Assembly: GCA_030761205.1 (NCBI GenBank)
Contig: JAULJL010000011.1
Span: 10,654,501-10,718,500 of the forward strand
Reading direction: 5' to 3'
Length of the DNA: 64,000 nt
Origin: Fremontodendron californicum
Taxonomy: Eukaryota; Streptophyta; Magnoliopsida; Malvales; Malvaceae
The translations under genes were made by a program, and so were the position numbers. The notes below the pieces were generated by a model, which saw nothing but the letters and a program-made list of their open reading frames with translations, was not told the DNA's origin and did no database searches. Of the stretch, positions 10,544 through 20,305 are shown one piece after another; the stretch's first letter is position 1, and each line of letters starts with the position of its first letter.

Positions 10544-13500
10544 AATGAAGAGGAAGTTATTTATTTTTTGATCAAGCCTTTGCAAATAAGCCACATGGAC
10601 CAATGCATGAAGAGGGAGAGTGTCAGCATAATGGCTTAAGATTCTTGAATAGCTGTAATTGTGGATAGCTGATGGCCTAATCTAAGGGTTATAATTTCAT
10701 GTTTTAAACATCTTGGATCAATAGCCTTTGGATGAAAATTGGTTGAAGGAAAAATGACAACATCCTAGCCTAGGGGCGCCATTCGGCCACACTACAAGGG
10801 AGGGGGTCTCTCTTTCACTTTCAGCTATTCACTCTCTATTCTCTCTTGGTTTTGGTTGATTTTTCTCTCCATTTTTGAAAAGCAAAAAGAAAAGAAAAGA
10901 AAAGAAAGTTAGAAGAGAAAAAGCTTGAAGATAGCTTCTAGTGGTTGCTTTAAGCACCATCTTCTTGCACTTTCTTTGATTTTCCATTCTTGATTTGCTA
11001 TTTTGATCACTATTTTGATGAGTTTCTTTTGATTTTTCTTTTAAAATAAGTGTTTTTAATGTTCTTATTTAAGTTCCTTTTTCATTCTTTCTTGTAAAAA
11101 GCTCTTGAATTTCTTTTTTCCCTTTGTTTTTGAAATGGTGGAATGGCCTGGTTTTTGACGGTTGCTGTTTGCATTTTTATTTTCACATTATTCTTGATAT
11201 TTAACAAGTTTTGATGCTTTAATCTTCTTCTAATACATAAATATGAAGCTTGTTTCAATTTGGTTCCTTGCTTGTTTCTATTTTTGAGTCTATTATCTTG
11301 TTACCATGTTTATTTTACTTGTCTTGCATTTTTGATTTTCTATTTTCAAAATGCTTAAGTTAGTTTATGTTTTATATTTTGTAATCCATTTGTTTGTGAA
11401 AATGCCTATTGGTTTTCATGCCTTTACTTTATATTTGCATTATTTTAGCATTATTATTTAGCTATGCATGTTAGTATATCATGTGTTTGTGAAAATGCCA
11501 TGCTCATTTTAAGCATCCACCACATTCGGCCATCTCATATTGTTTGCTTTGTGTGTGCATTTTTGTTATGTTAGTTGATAGGTTTGCTTTTTCATGATAT
11601 ATTGTTGAATATTTTGTTTAAGCATGCCATGTGTTTGTGTTATTGCCATGCATATTTTAGGTTTAGGATTGGTTTTTTTTGCCATGCATATTCATGCATT
11701 TTAAACATAGGTTGCATTAAATGCCATGCAAGTTCATTTAGGTCTAGGTCATTTTATTGATGCCATGCATTTTTCATGTCATTTAGGTTTTAAATCATGC
11801 ATCATATTTGCTGTATTTTTCATGTATTTCATGTCCTTGCAACTTGACTTATGACTTACGCCAATCAATGGTTCAAAGTCGTGCTCTCTTGAGCATACTT
11901 GTGGAAAATTAAAGAGTTGTCAAATTGATTATTCTACCTTTGTGATTTTTTTTACTTAGCCAATTTTTGCCTAACTTTTTAAAAGTGTTAGCTACTGTTT
12001 GTGAGTCCTTACGAGAGTCTCTAATATTTTTACTTTGATTTTTAAATGATTCTATCAATGGAAAAAAATGCGTTTTGACAAAACAGTTTTTTCACCCAGT
12101 ACTCGTAATTTCTCGATTTTTCTGGGCAGTCATCTTTAATCAAAAAATTAAGATGATTTTTTTCCGTGTAGTTTTACATGTTCTGAGTCTCCAGTATGTT
12201 TTTAGATTTTTTTTGAATTTTTAAAAATTGGGTAAAAAATCATTCTTTAAAACTGGACAGTGGAGTCAGAATTGAATTTGAAGGAAAATCATTTTTCTAT
12301 TTTGGTTAAGTTACTTAGGGGGGCTTATTAGGAAGTTTAGCTACTGACTTAGGATAGTTTCTAAGCCTTTTTAAACACTAAAAATGATTTTTAAGTCCCG
12401 GGTTAAGGGTGGTCAAGTCCGGGATTTTAAACTTTGGAAATTAGAGCCATTTAAAACGGGTTTAGCTAAGTTTTTATTTTTAATCTAAGCTTTTCAAAAT
12501 TGTTTTCAAACAATCACAAAGTATTTTGATTTTAGAATATTTAATTTGATATATTTTCCTAAGGTAGCCGGATATCTTTTTAAATATACGGATTTCCTTA
12601 ATTTGATATATTTAATCACAAAGGAAAAATACATTCTCATGCATTGCATTTTCCATATTCATGCATATTATATAATATGCAATTTTTGCTATGTTTAATT
12701 TTCATGATGGTGTTATTATCTTTGATTTAAATTTTTGATATTATATTATTTGTTATATGGTTTTGAATATCTCATGATATCCTATGCTTTTTATTTAGTT
12801 ATTTTTGTCATATTATTTAGCATATGCTATGTTCATGCATTATTATTATTATTTTTATTTTCATGCATATTATATGATAGCATTATTTTATATTTCATGT
12901 CATTTAGATTATATGCCATATCATTTACATTTACATTTGCCATGTCATTTAAATTATTTCATTTCATTTCATATAGAATATATTATGTTACCTAGGTCAT
13001 TTCATTTCATGTAGAATATATTATGTTACCTAGGTCATTTCATTTCATGTAGAATATATCATATAACTTAGGATATTTCATTTCATTTAGAATATGCTAA
13101 GACATTTAAATTATATCATATCGTTTAGGTTGCATTATATTATTTAGACTTTGCTATGTCATTTTATTTACGTCATGCATATTCATATTCATATTTTTTA
13201 AAATGTTTTCAAAAAGGTAATCATTTTCAATAAAAATAAAGATATTTTCGAGTTAAAATAATTCATGAATTCTCTGTCGGGTTTGCTGGGGAGGATATCA
13301 TCAATTATCATTAATAATGGAATATCTTCTTTAAAATGAGAATGATTCGGAAAGTTTTCCAAACTAATAAAAATTTCTATGTTTTGCCATGTTTGTTGGG
13401 GAATATAGGAAAATTTTGAATTTATAAATTTTGGATCATTTTCAATTAAAAATGGAATTATTTTTCTTTAAATTGGGAATTAACTTGAAATACTAAATTT

Positions 13501-13896
13501 TAAAACTGTCTTTTTACCGAGATTTGAGATAACACACAATTAATAAGGTGCCGTTTTATACGGGCGTTGTGGGGGTGCTTATCCTTCCACACACGTAACC
13601 GAGTCCCGAACCCGCTTCTTTGATTTCTCTGGTTTAAAACGCAGACTTAAAATTGGTTTTAAAAATGTTTTAATTACTTTTAAAATTTCTTATAAAACCA
13701 GTTTTAATAGGTGGCCGATCACACCTAGCTAAAAAAGATTGGTGGCGACTCTATATCTTTTTCAAGGTCATTTTCAAAACCTTCATTTTTCAAGAGGATT
13801 TAAGTAGACTTTTCCTCGGTTTTTTTTTTTTAATGTCACGCTTAACGAATAATAAAGTCTTGCGATGAGACTTGTTATTTTTTTTAGGTTGCGACA
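10541..13896 (+). repeat. 5' LTR of element P, missing its first 1.2 kb
   Basis: Begins abruptly with AACAATGAAGAGGAAG, which corresponds to LTR position 1215 (compare 6078 in the solo LTR), and ends GGTTGCGACA. From there it is collinear with the other LTRs. The ORFs at 12735-13014 fall in the ATTTCATTTCATATAG-type repeats and are not genes. Confidence 0.9.
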
Positions 13897-13916
13897 GCTT
13901 GGCGACTCCACTAGGT
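13897..13916 (+). other. Primer-binding site of element P
   Basis: GCTTGGCGACTCCACTAGGT follows the LTR end directly. Elements M (48308-48327, minus) and N (61332-61351) have TTGGCGACTCC at the same place. Tat/Ogre elements are reported to use tRNA-Arg; I could not align the tRNA here. Confidence 0.75.
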
Positions 13917-14306
13917 ACTTTTAGAGAGGCAGGCCTAGAATTAGTCGTGTGTTATCAAAGTCTCGATTTTGTTGGTTTAATTGGTATTTAATTTTAATTC
14001 CCCCATTTTTTAAACTAATAAGGAGAATCTTGAAAATAATAAAATGTTTTAAATATGTCCATATTCATGTGCATATATTTTATTATTGTTCTCTAGTTAT
14101 TTAATAATTGTATATTATAATTACTTGTTGGTTAATGTGTTACACTATTCTTGAATGTTTTTTTTTTATAAATTGCTAGGGCATTTAGAATAAGGTTTGC
14201 AGAATAGGTGGTGAAATGTTTGTGTTCCTCCACACACACCACACGTACATTTGCATATCATGAGCCCTGTACGCGGGTTTCGTCCTTTTAGGTGGGAGCA
14301 AAGTAA

Positions 14307-14403
14307 CTAAGCCTTTGTGATTAACAATCCGCATGGGCTAGTGAAACACTTCCGGAGTACTAAATAACCTAAGCCTTCGTGATTAACAATCCGCATGGGC
14401 TAG
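14307..14403 (+). other. Duplicated leader hairpins of element P
   Basis: Two near-identical 35-nt units at 14307-14341 and about 14369-14403. Each can fold: CTA(A)GCC pairs with GGCTAG, and an inner GATT-AAC-AATC stem-loop closes the top. The equivalent site in M (47838-47935) carries two hairpins of different sequence. The conserved fold and position suggest an RNA signal, such as packaging or dimerisation, but this is inference. Confidence 0.55.
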
Positions 14404-15377
14404 GGAAATAGACTCTAATGAATTGAACCCGCTTTTATCGGGGTGCCTTACTAGCCTTCACCGGCGATAGTGAGGAGCAATTCGGGGCCTTTAGAACCGA
14501 TTCGCCCTCATATAGTGAACTTTGGCGAAGCCATGCCGGATTTTCGTTAGATACACCGAAGATAGGAACACATGGAGGGCCATTTCTAAACCTTTTGTTA
14601 CCTTATTTTACACTCTGAATAAGGGTTTTAGATCGGGCAACGATGTATGTACATCGCCCTTAATAAATGTGATACTCCACATCGAAGGCATCGTGATGCC
14701 TAAATAAGCAGATACTGTTGGGGCAAGTGTTCACTAATTTTTTTTTTTTTAAATTGAAAATATAAACATTATTTTTCAAACATTTTTGCATTTTGCACAT
14801 TTCATGCATGTGTGAATAAAGCATGTACATTTATGGTTGTATTGTTGATCTCATTTTTTTTGCAATAAACGGATGGTGGTAATAATTTAATTTGATGGTT
14901 TCTATAAACCGGTAGTATTACATGAACATTTGCATATTGTACCATAGTAGGATCCACTACCCCGAAATTCTTTTGAAAATAATGTGTTTGGTTTTTCATA
15001 AAGGAAACTTGTTTCAAAAAATTAGAGATTAAATTTGGAGGCAAATCTTGCATAATGAGATTTTTGAATAATCAAGATTTAGGTCCCACCAATTTCGTGT
15101 AGTCATTGGATAATTTATTTGTATCATTTTGACATCATGTTACAGTCCTAACATGCATGGTTATTCATTGTAGAGCACATTTGTGATATATATGGTCATT
15201 CTTTGTACCTACCTTTGTATTAATTCATTTATTCTTTGCATATATCATTTTGACATCATAGCATGCATGGTCATTCATTGTAGAATACGTTTATGACATG
15301 CATAGTCATTATTTGTATATACCTGTGCATCAATTTATTCATTTTTTAAATGCATCATATTGGCATTAGATTGCATC

Positions 15378-15382
15378 CATAG
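15378..15382. repeat. Target-site duplication CATAG of element L (left)
   Basis: CATAG lies directly before the LTR terminus TGATGGAAAC and again at 24893-24897 directly after the terminus GTTATCA. A perfect 5-bp duplication fits a Ty3/gypsy insertion. Confidence 0.9.
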
Positions 15383-16882
15383 TGATGGAAACTCAATTAA
15401 GAGTTGTAAACCCAAGTGCAGGTTATGTTCAAGTAATAAATTCTCGGGTGTCCGAGGTCGAACCACAGGGAAGCGTATTAGTAAGTATAAGTTTATAAAT
15501 ATATAAGAAAAAGAAAATAAACAAGATATTAGGGAATCAATAACAAAGAAAGTAAACAAGATATTAGAGAACAAAATAAACAAAATAACATAAAAGCAAA
15601 TAAACAAGATATAAAAAAAAACAATAAGAAAAGATGTTGAGGTTAGAGAATCCACTCTTGGTGTTATGCTAAGATTAATCTTGTTTTATTACACAATTGA
15701 AATCCACACATAAGGGAGGTTTCAACCGGAAGGTTTAGCAATTCAGTCCAAATTGTCCAACGTCCATAGCATATGATATTATGTTCATTTGGTGTCCTCA
15801 AAACTCACAAAAAGAGTCCAAGCATTCCTTATGCCAAGGTATATGTCTACAACAAATCAAGGTTATGAAACCAAGCATTTACTGTGCCATTTTCATTGTC
15901 AATAATGAATCAAGATCTCTACTTTGCAAGTATGATTTTAAACCAAAAGAAAATATTATCTATACTAGTGTTTATAAATGATGATTCATTTTAGCTCATG
16001 TTTAAGAGACTAACCTTAGCATTTACCAAGAGCTTCACCTCATCACCTAAACAATATGATTAGCAACACATACTAGATATGAATAAAATGAAAAGAAATG
16101 TAAGAAGCATAAGTAAATAAAAAAGAAAACTAGAGAAAGGAAAGAAGAAGAAAACTTAGAGAATTTTACTACAAAGGCTAATATCCTACCAATGTATAAT
16201 GTATCCCAATACTCATCCAAGGCCCTCTATTTATACACATTTTGGAGGGCTAAATGACAAGAGACAAGCTTTACAAATTTCAAAGGTAGGTATAATAGGT
16301 GGGTGCATTTTTCTAACAATTTTCGTCATATTGTATGACAATTCTGATCAGCCAGCTTGATGGTCGATTTTGTCAATGTTGGAGGCTCGATCTGATAAAA
16401 TGGTCTTCTAGAAAAATATACCCCTATCAGTTACGGATCCATAGCCGTTGGAATCAGATCATTTGCGCACGTGGATCGGAAGATATGGTCAAAATACCAA
16501 AACGGTGCAGAACAGACGTCATTGCACATCAGCCAACTTGATGGTCGATTTCGCTAGGGAAAACGACTCCGTTTCAAGAAGTGTAAAACATGAAAAAGAT
16601 AGATATGCCTCTTAGCTTTGCAGGGATACAAAGTTCAGCCTTATTGCTTCAGTGAAACTCGAGATATAGCTGATATGGCAAAAGGTGTCGGAACTGGAAC
16701 TGAACTGGATTTCCCCTTAATTCTAGTAATCTGAAATCACTCAAAGAAACTTGTGAAAAACACCAAATTACATAAAAATATAAAAGATCATAAACACAAT
16801 TAGACTAAACAATAATAACTCGTATTTGACACAAAACAATAATAAAACATAACTAAAAACTATATAATTATACGAGTTATCA
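15383..16882 (-). repeat. 3' LTR of element L
   Basis: 1500 bp, nearly identical to 23394-24892. By eye the differences are one base near 15838, one A more in the run near 15611, one base near 16049 and one near 16120. The TATA motif at 16229-16236 is conserved. ORFs at 15335-15655, 15781-15981 and 16335-16541 recur in the other LTR and are not genes. Confidence 0.95.
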
Positions 16883-16893
16883 CACCCCCATAC
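16883..16893 (-). other. Polypurine tract of element L
   Basis: The minus strand reads GTATGGGGGTG directly before the LTR start TGATAACTCG. This G-rich block is in the right place to prime plus-strand DNA. Confidence 0.75.
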
Positions 16894-18699
16894 TTAGATT
16901 GTTGCTAGTCCCTAGCAACGACTCAATAAAAATAAAATAAGAAAATCTAATCTAATCCATTTTCGTAGGAAATCACGGTGGCACTTAGCATGTGACACAA
17001 GCCTTTAAACCCCTAGGTGTCCCTAGTGGACGAGTTTAGTCTCGTGAGGGTTTACTAGGACGATACCCACAAACATTGAAGACATAAGAAAAACTAAAAA
17101 TAATAATTATAACTAATCCTTCCAATATAAATTAGAGATAATCATTGGACAAGTCTTAAAAACTAATCAATAGCTTAAAGAAATTCACAAAAAATCTTGC
17201 TTGAATGTAAATAGTTTGAGTTAAGCCAATAATAACATAACATATTTCAATCAAAATAGTGTATATTCAAACTTAATCTCAACTTCTCACATGGGATACT
17301 CTCTTGATTTTCACTCTTTAAAGTAGTGGTAAAGTGTTTACACTCAATCAATCTCATGAAAACACTTCTACCATATGCTTGCTTGTCCACCTATTCTCCA
17401 CTATTTAGATCATACAACTTCATAAATCAAGAGGTCTTTATTCAAGGTTGTAATGGGGCCAAAGGGTTATAATGTGGTTAAAGAACAAAAGGATAAAGAT
17501 ATCACAAAGGTTCCAAAGAGTTCATAGATTTTAGAGACATAATAAAATCATACAAATAAAACTTCTCAAAACTCTTATAAAGCACATAATAACATAGGCT
17601 AAATATTCATGTTGAGCCTTTGCATCATTCTAACCAACTTTGTAACATCTTTTTCTAGAAATTCAAGAGAAGATTTTTTTTTTTTTTTTTTAATATGGGA
17701 ATGTATTTGACAATGATCCCTTTCTTTTTCTCTTGACTTTTTCTTTTCTTTTCTTCCCCCACACTTATCTTTTGTTTCTAACCCAAATTTTCAAATAAAA
17801 ATATCCCTTGTTTTTTTGCAATATGTCTCAAAATATAAAATTCATCTTTAGAACAAGGGTAAGGATATAAGTATATTTAGGCTAGGTGTAAGTTGTGGTT
17901 ACCAATAAAACATCATATTTAATGTAGGCTCAAATTGGCTCACTAGTGGGGATGTTCTCGTAGAACATTAATAATGGATGGCTGTTTGGCTCTGGTTATA
18001 ATCCTAATGCCTCTATCATATTCATGTTGTCACATGTATCAATATAGTCTCAAACGGTTTAAAGCAAGTTCTAGAGAATCATGTAATCATAAGAGCACTC
18101 AAGAAAGAAATTAGATTGATTTGTATAATGCATCAATCATTATAGGCTCAAAAACTCACAAAGATGATTATACAAGTCAGATTAAGTCTAAACATGCATC
18201 TTTCTCAATCAACATATCATATTAACATTGGCTCATAAAAAGGTTGACATCAAGCTCAATTCTCATGAAAATCTTCTCACTAATAAATCTGTTTTAGACT
18301 TATGCAATTCATATCTCATCATTGTATTGAAAGTAACTAAAAAAAAACACACTAAGTCTAAACATGCTTTTTTTTTTTTTTGTTTTTTTGTTTTTTGTTT
18401 TTTTTTTGTTTTTTTGTTTTTTTTTGTTTTTTTGTTTTTTTTTTTAAGAAGAAGATTAAATCAAACTGACAAGGTATGTCTCAAGTCTCCCTTACTCAGA
18501 CCTTGTTCAGAATGAATACTTCTAAATGTCTTAAAACACAACAATTTTTTTTTTAGCAAAATATGTCCCTTACCCCCTACTAAAATATGACATTGTCCCC
18601 AATGTCAAATTTTAAAGGTAGAATTTAGGAGATATTACCTGCAGAGGTTGCTAACCACTTATTATAACTGAGACACAACAAGCAAAATGTTAGATAATG
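16894..18699 (-). other. 3' UTR of element L with low-complexity tract
   Basis: About 1.8 kb without a credible ORF, lying between the LOG stop and the polypurine tract. At 18369-18446 there is a nearly pure tract of T runs separated by single G residues on the plus strand (A runs in the element RNA), and a shorter T run lies near 17675-17692. The ORF 18228-18515 is a translation of this tract and is rejected. Confidence 0.7.
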
Positions 18700-19347
18700 T
18701 CACAAAGACAAAGTGCAATCCACTCCTTGCTCGTCCATATCTCTTTTTCTTTTTCCGAGCGTTTGCGAAATAACCGTAGCAGATAAACACTCATAAGCTT
18801 GTAGCTTTTTGAGTAAATCTTCAATGGTTGTAGCAGAAATTATGGTTCTCCTTGCCTCTGAAAACATGAATCCATTATCCACAGCATTATCTAAATATGA
18901 AAGTAAATTACTAAAATAACCATTAATATTAAGCAAACCAATGGGTTTCTTATTTGTGACCAAAGATGACCAAGAAGCCACGCAAGCTATTTCTTCCAAT
19001 GTACCCAGACCTCCTGGTAAGGCAATAAATGCATCGGCAGAATGGTACATGATTGTTATCCGTTCAGGGATACTCCAGACTTGTATTTCCTTACCCACGG
19101 TAGGTCCACAAAAATCTGTGAATAGTTTTGGCACGATTCCTAGAACTGGACTTCCTCCGGCGTGTGCTGCTGTAGCGACTGCTCCCATTAAACCCGTACT
19201 ACCGCCTCCATAAATCAAGTGGATCTTTTGTTGGGCAAGTATTACTCCAACTCTTATGGCTTCATCAGCGAATATGTTATTTTTCCCTGGATAAGCACCT
19301 CCAAAGACACAAATTTTTTTAATGCGCTGGGACGAAGTGCTTTCCAT
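18700..19347 (-). CDS. LOG: LOG-family cytokinin riboside 5'-monophosphate phosphoribohydrolase, intronless, inside element L
   Basis: 215 residues, the usual LOG length. The family releases active cytokinin base from the nucleotide form in one step. Visible motifs: FGGAYPGKN (15-23), GGGSTGLMG (47-55), Arg96 in the substrate-binding region, and the signature PGGLGTLEE (111-119) with the catalytic-type Glu. The helix after Arg96 lacks the usual Lys (ERIT instead of RK), so activity is likely but not certain. A basic KRKR lies near the C-terminus. Plant LOG genes normally have several introns; this copy has none, which suggests capture from mRNA. The Met at 19347 starts where homology starts; the frame remains open upstream to 19581, giving 78 extra low-complexity residues that I regard as leader. 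Neighbours are the NABP-like ORF upstream and the element 3' UTR downstream. No stop or frameshift is seen. Confidence 0.9.
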   Translation of the reverse strand: MESTSSQRIKKICVFGGAYPGKNNIFADEAIRVGVILAQQKIHLIYGGGSTGLMGAVATAAHAGGSPVLGIVPKLFTDFCGPTVGKEIQVWSIPERITIMYHSADAFIALPGGLGTLEEIACVASWSSLVTNKKPIGLLNINGYFSNLLSYLDNAVDNGFMFSEARRTIISATTIEDLLKKLQAYECLSATVISQTLGKRKRDMDEQGVDCTLSL

Positions 19348-19367
19348 TTTTTTTCTTTTTCGAGTGC

Positions 19368-19401
19368 CTGAAAGAGAATGAGTACATGGTGTAATATATA
19401 G
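19368..19401 (-). promoter_or_regulatory. Candidate 3' splice site and TATA-like motif before the LOG gene
   Basis: On the minus strand TACTCATTCTCTTTCAG ends at 19368, followed by GCACTCG, 20 nt before the ATG. This is pyrimidine-rich with a possible branch point and CAG, a good plant acceptor. Just upstream, CTATATATTAC (19401-19391) could instead act as a TATA box. The sequence alone does not decide between splicing and an internal promoter. Confidence 0.5.
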
Positions 19402-19426
19402 AGGACTGAGTAGTGAATCAGACAAG

Positions 19427-19577
19427 AGTAATAATGTCGCCGAAAGTGTATTTGACCTGTCAGAAGAAAATGTTAACCTAACAAAAGATTTTTGCGTGAT
19501 TTCAGGAAGAAAATCAAAAAGAGAAGAAAAATCAACCGTAAAAGTCAAAAGTAATAATGTCGCCGAAAGTGTATTTG
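19427..19577 (-). repeat. 28-bp perfect direct repeat upstream of LOG
   Basis: The 28-bp block beginning AGTAATAATGTCGCCGAAAG occurs at 19427-19454 and 19550-19577 with no mismatch. The 95 bp between the copies are unrelated to them. It creates the doubled NTLSATLLLL in the open frame upstream of LOG. It may be a scar of the capture or of a later repair event. Confidence 0.85.
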
Positions 19578-19621
19578 GCATCTTCCTCTGGTTTTACGTC
19601 CAGAAACGGCTTAAACGCCTT

Positions 19622-20158
19622 CTATGAGTCGAGGATATGCTTCCCATCCAGTTTTCTTACAAGCTGGCAAACAGGGTCTTTTATCATCAGATTCCCAAGA
19701 TGTTGCCATTCCCTTTGGAATTGCGGCCATAAATCAAGAATTTCTCTTTGTACGTCTCCACTAGGATGCGTCTCAAGAGAAAGTTGGATATTACCCAAAT
19801 TCTCCTTACTCAGTCCATCCTTAATGAATTCAATTTTATCATCTCGATTAGAGGACGGAATCCCAATAGAACGACATTTACCGTTACACGTCCATCGTGC
19901 ACACTTGTGGCAATTTGAACTCATGCGCTTTGCTCGTCGCTTCTTTGCATAAGTGCTTCTACCTGTACCTGGTAAATGCAAAACAGGAAGATATTCATCT
20001 TCACGTACCTTGGCTTCAATTATCCAATGTATGTCTTCAGGAATCCCTTTGTTCATAAGCATTCTTAATCTTTCTAATCGAACTTGGTAAAGCTTCAGTA
20101 AAATATTCCGAGGAAAAGGAGGAAATCGTTTCTGCAATCTTTTGAGAATATCATCCAT
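19622..20158 (-). CDS. Basic cysteine-motif protein resembling viral nucleic-acid-binding protein (Viral_NABP), cargo of element L
   Basis: 178 residues, intact. The core at about 64-95 has GTGRSTYAKKRRAK followed by a four-cysteine cluster (Cys83, 86, 91, 95; CHKCARWTCNGKC). Then come GIPSSN and a K-I-x-F-I-x-x-G pattern. A GRSxYA(K/R)(K/R)RRA basic stretch, a small zinc-type cluster and this tail are, to my knowledge, the hallmark of the cysteine-rich proteins of carla-, allexi- and vitiviruses. Several of those bind nucleic acid, enter the nucleus and counter RNA silencing. The cysteine spacing here is shorter than usual. About 60 residues before and 80 after the core are unrecognised. The family call is by eye from motifs; alternatives are a plant protein with a similar finger or a retroelement-specific extra ORF. 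It sits between the protease/integrase-tail frame and LOG, same strand, directly behind a strong splice acceptor. Confidence 0.6.
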   Translation of the reverse strand: MDDILKRLQKRFPPFPRNILLKLYQVRLERLRMLMNKGIPEDIHWIIEAKVREDEYLPVLHLPGTGRSTYAKKRRAKRMSSNCHKCARWTCNGKCRSIGIPSSNRDDKIEFIKDGLSKENLGNIQLSLETHPSGDVQREILDLWPQFQREWQHLGNLMIKDPVCQLVRKLDGKHILDS

Positions 20159-20195
20159 CCTAAAAAAAAAATGAAATAAAATAAAATGAGAGAGA
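20159..20195 (-). promoter_or_regulatory. Strong candidate 3' splice site directly before the NABP-like ORF
   Basis: On the minus strand a pyrimidine-rich run (TTTCTCTCTCATTTTATT and onward, ending in a ten-base T run) reaches AG at 20161-20160. One G follows, and then the ATG at 20158. The start codon is thus two bases after the AG, as expected if this gene is read from a spliced message. Confidence 0.6.
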
Positions 20196-20305
20196 AATTT
20201 ATATACAATATCAGTTTTTTGGGTAGCTGATGGAACCGACTTAAATAATCACGGAGTACCGTTATCCGCCATTTAACCGGGGTAAAAAAAAAATTATATT
20301 TACAT

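Larger units (their letters stand above)
13917..15382 (+). other. Leader of element P (non-coding), interrupted by element L
   Basis: Holds the conserved leader shared with N (61352-62267) and M (47480-48307, inverted), including TTATCGGGGTGCCTTACTAG at about 14435 and the two hairpins listed separately. From 14760 onward it is degenerate GCATCAT/TTCATTC-rich sequence in which element L inserted at CATAG. No ORF of note. Confidence 0.7.

Noticed and set aside
15335..15655. ORFs in the LTRs of element L (also 15781-15981, 16335-16541 and their copies at 23343-24551)
   Set aside because: Present in both LTRs only because LTRs are identical; no domain and no role expected.
18228..18515. 95-codon Phe-rich ORF
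   Set aside because: Translation of the T-run tract.
18700..19347. LOG as an ordinary host gene that happens to sit between LTRs
   Set aside because: It is intronless, co-oriented, inside one LTR pair with a perfect target duplication, and between retroelement coding sequence and the polypurine tract.
19348..19581. N-terminal 78-residue extension of LOG
   Set aside because: Frame is open but low in complexity and contains the 28-bp duplication; LOG homology and normal length begin at 19347. Kept only as an oddity.
18941..19952. Plus-strand ORFs 18941-19213 and 19557-19952
   Set aside because: Antisense shadows of the LOG and NABP-like genes; no recognisable features.
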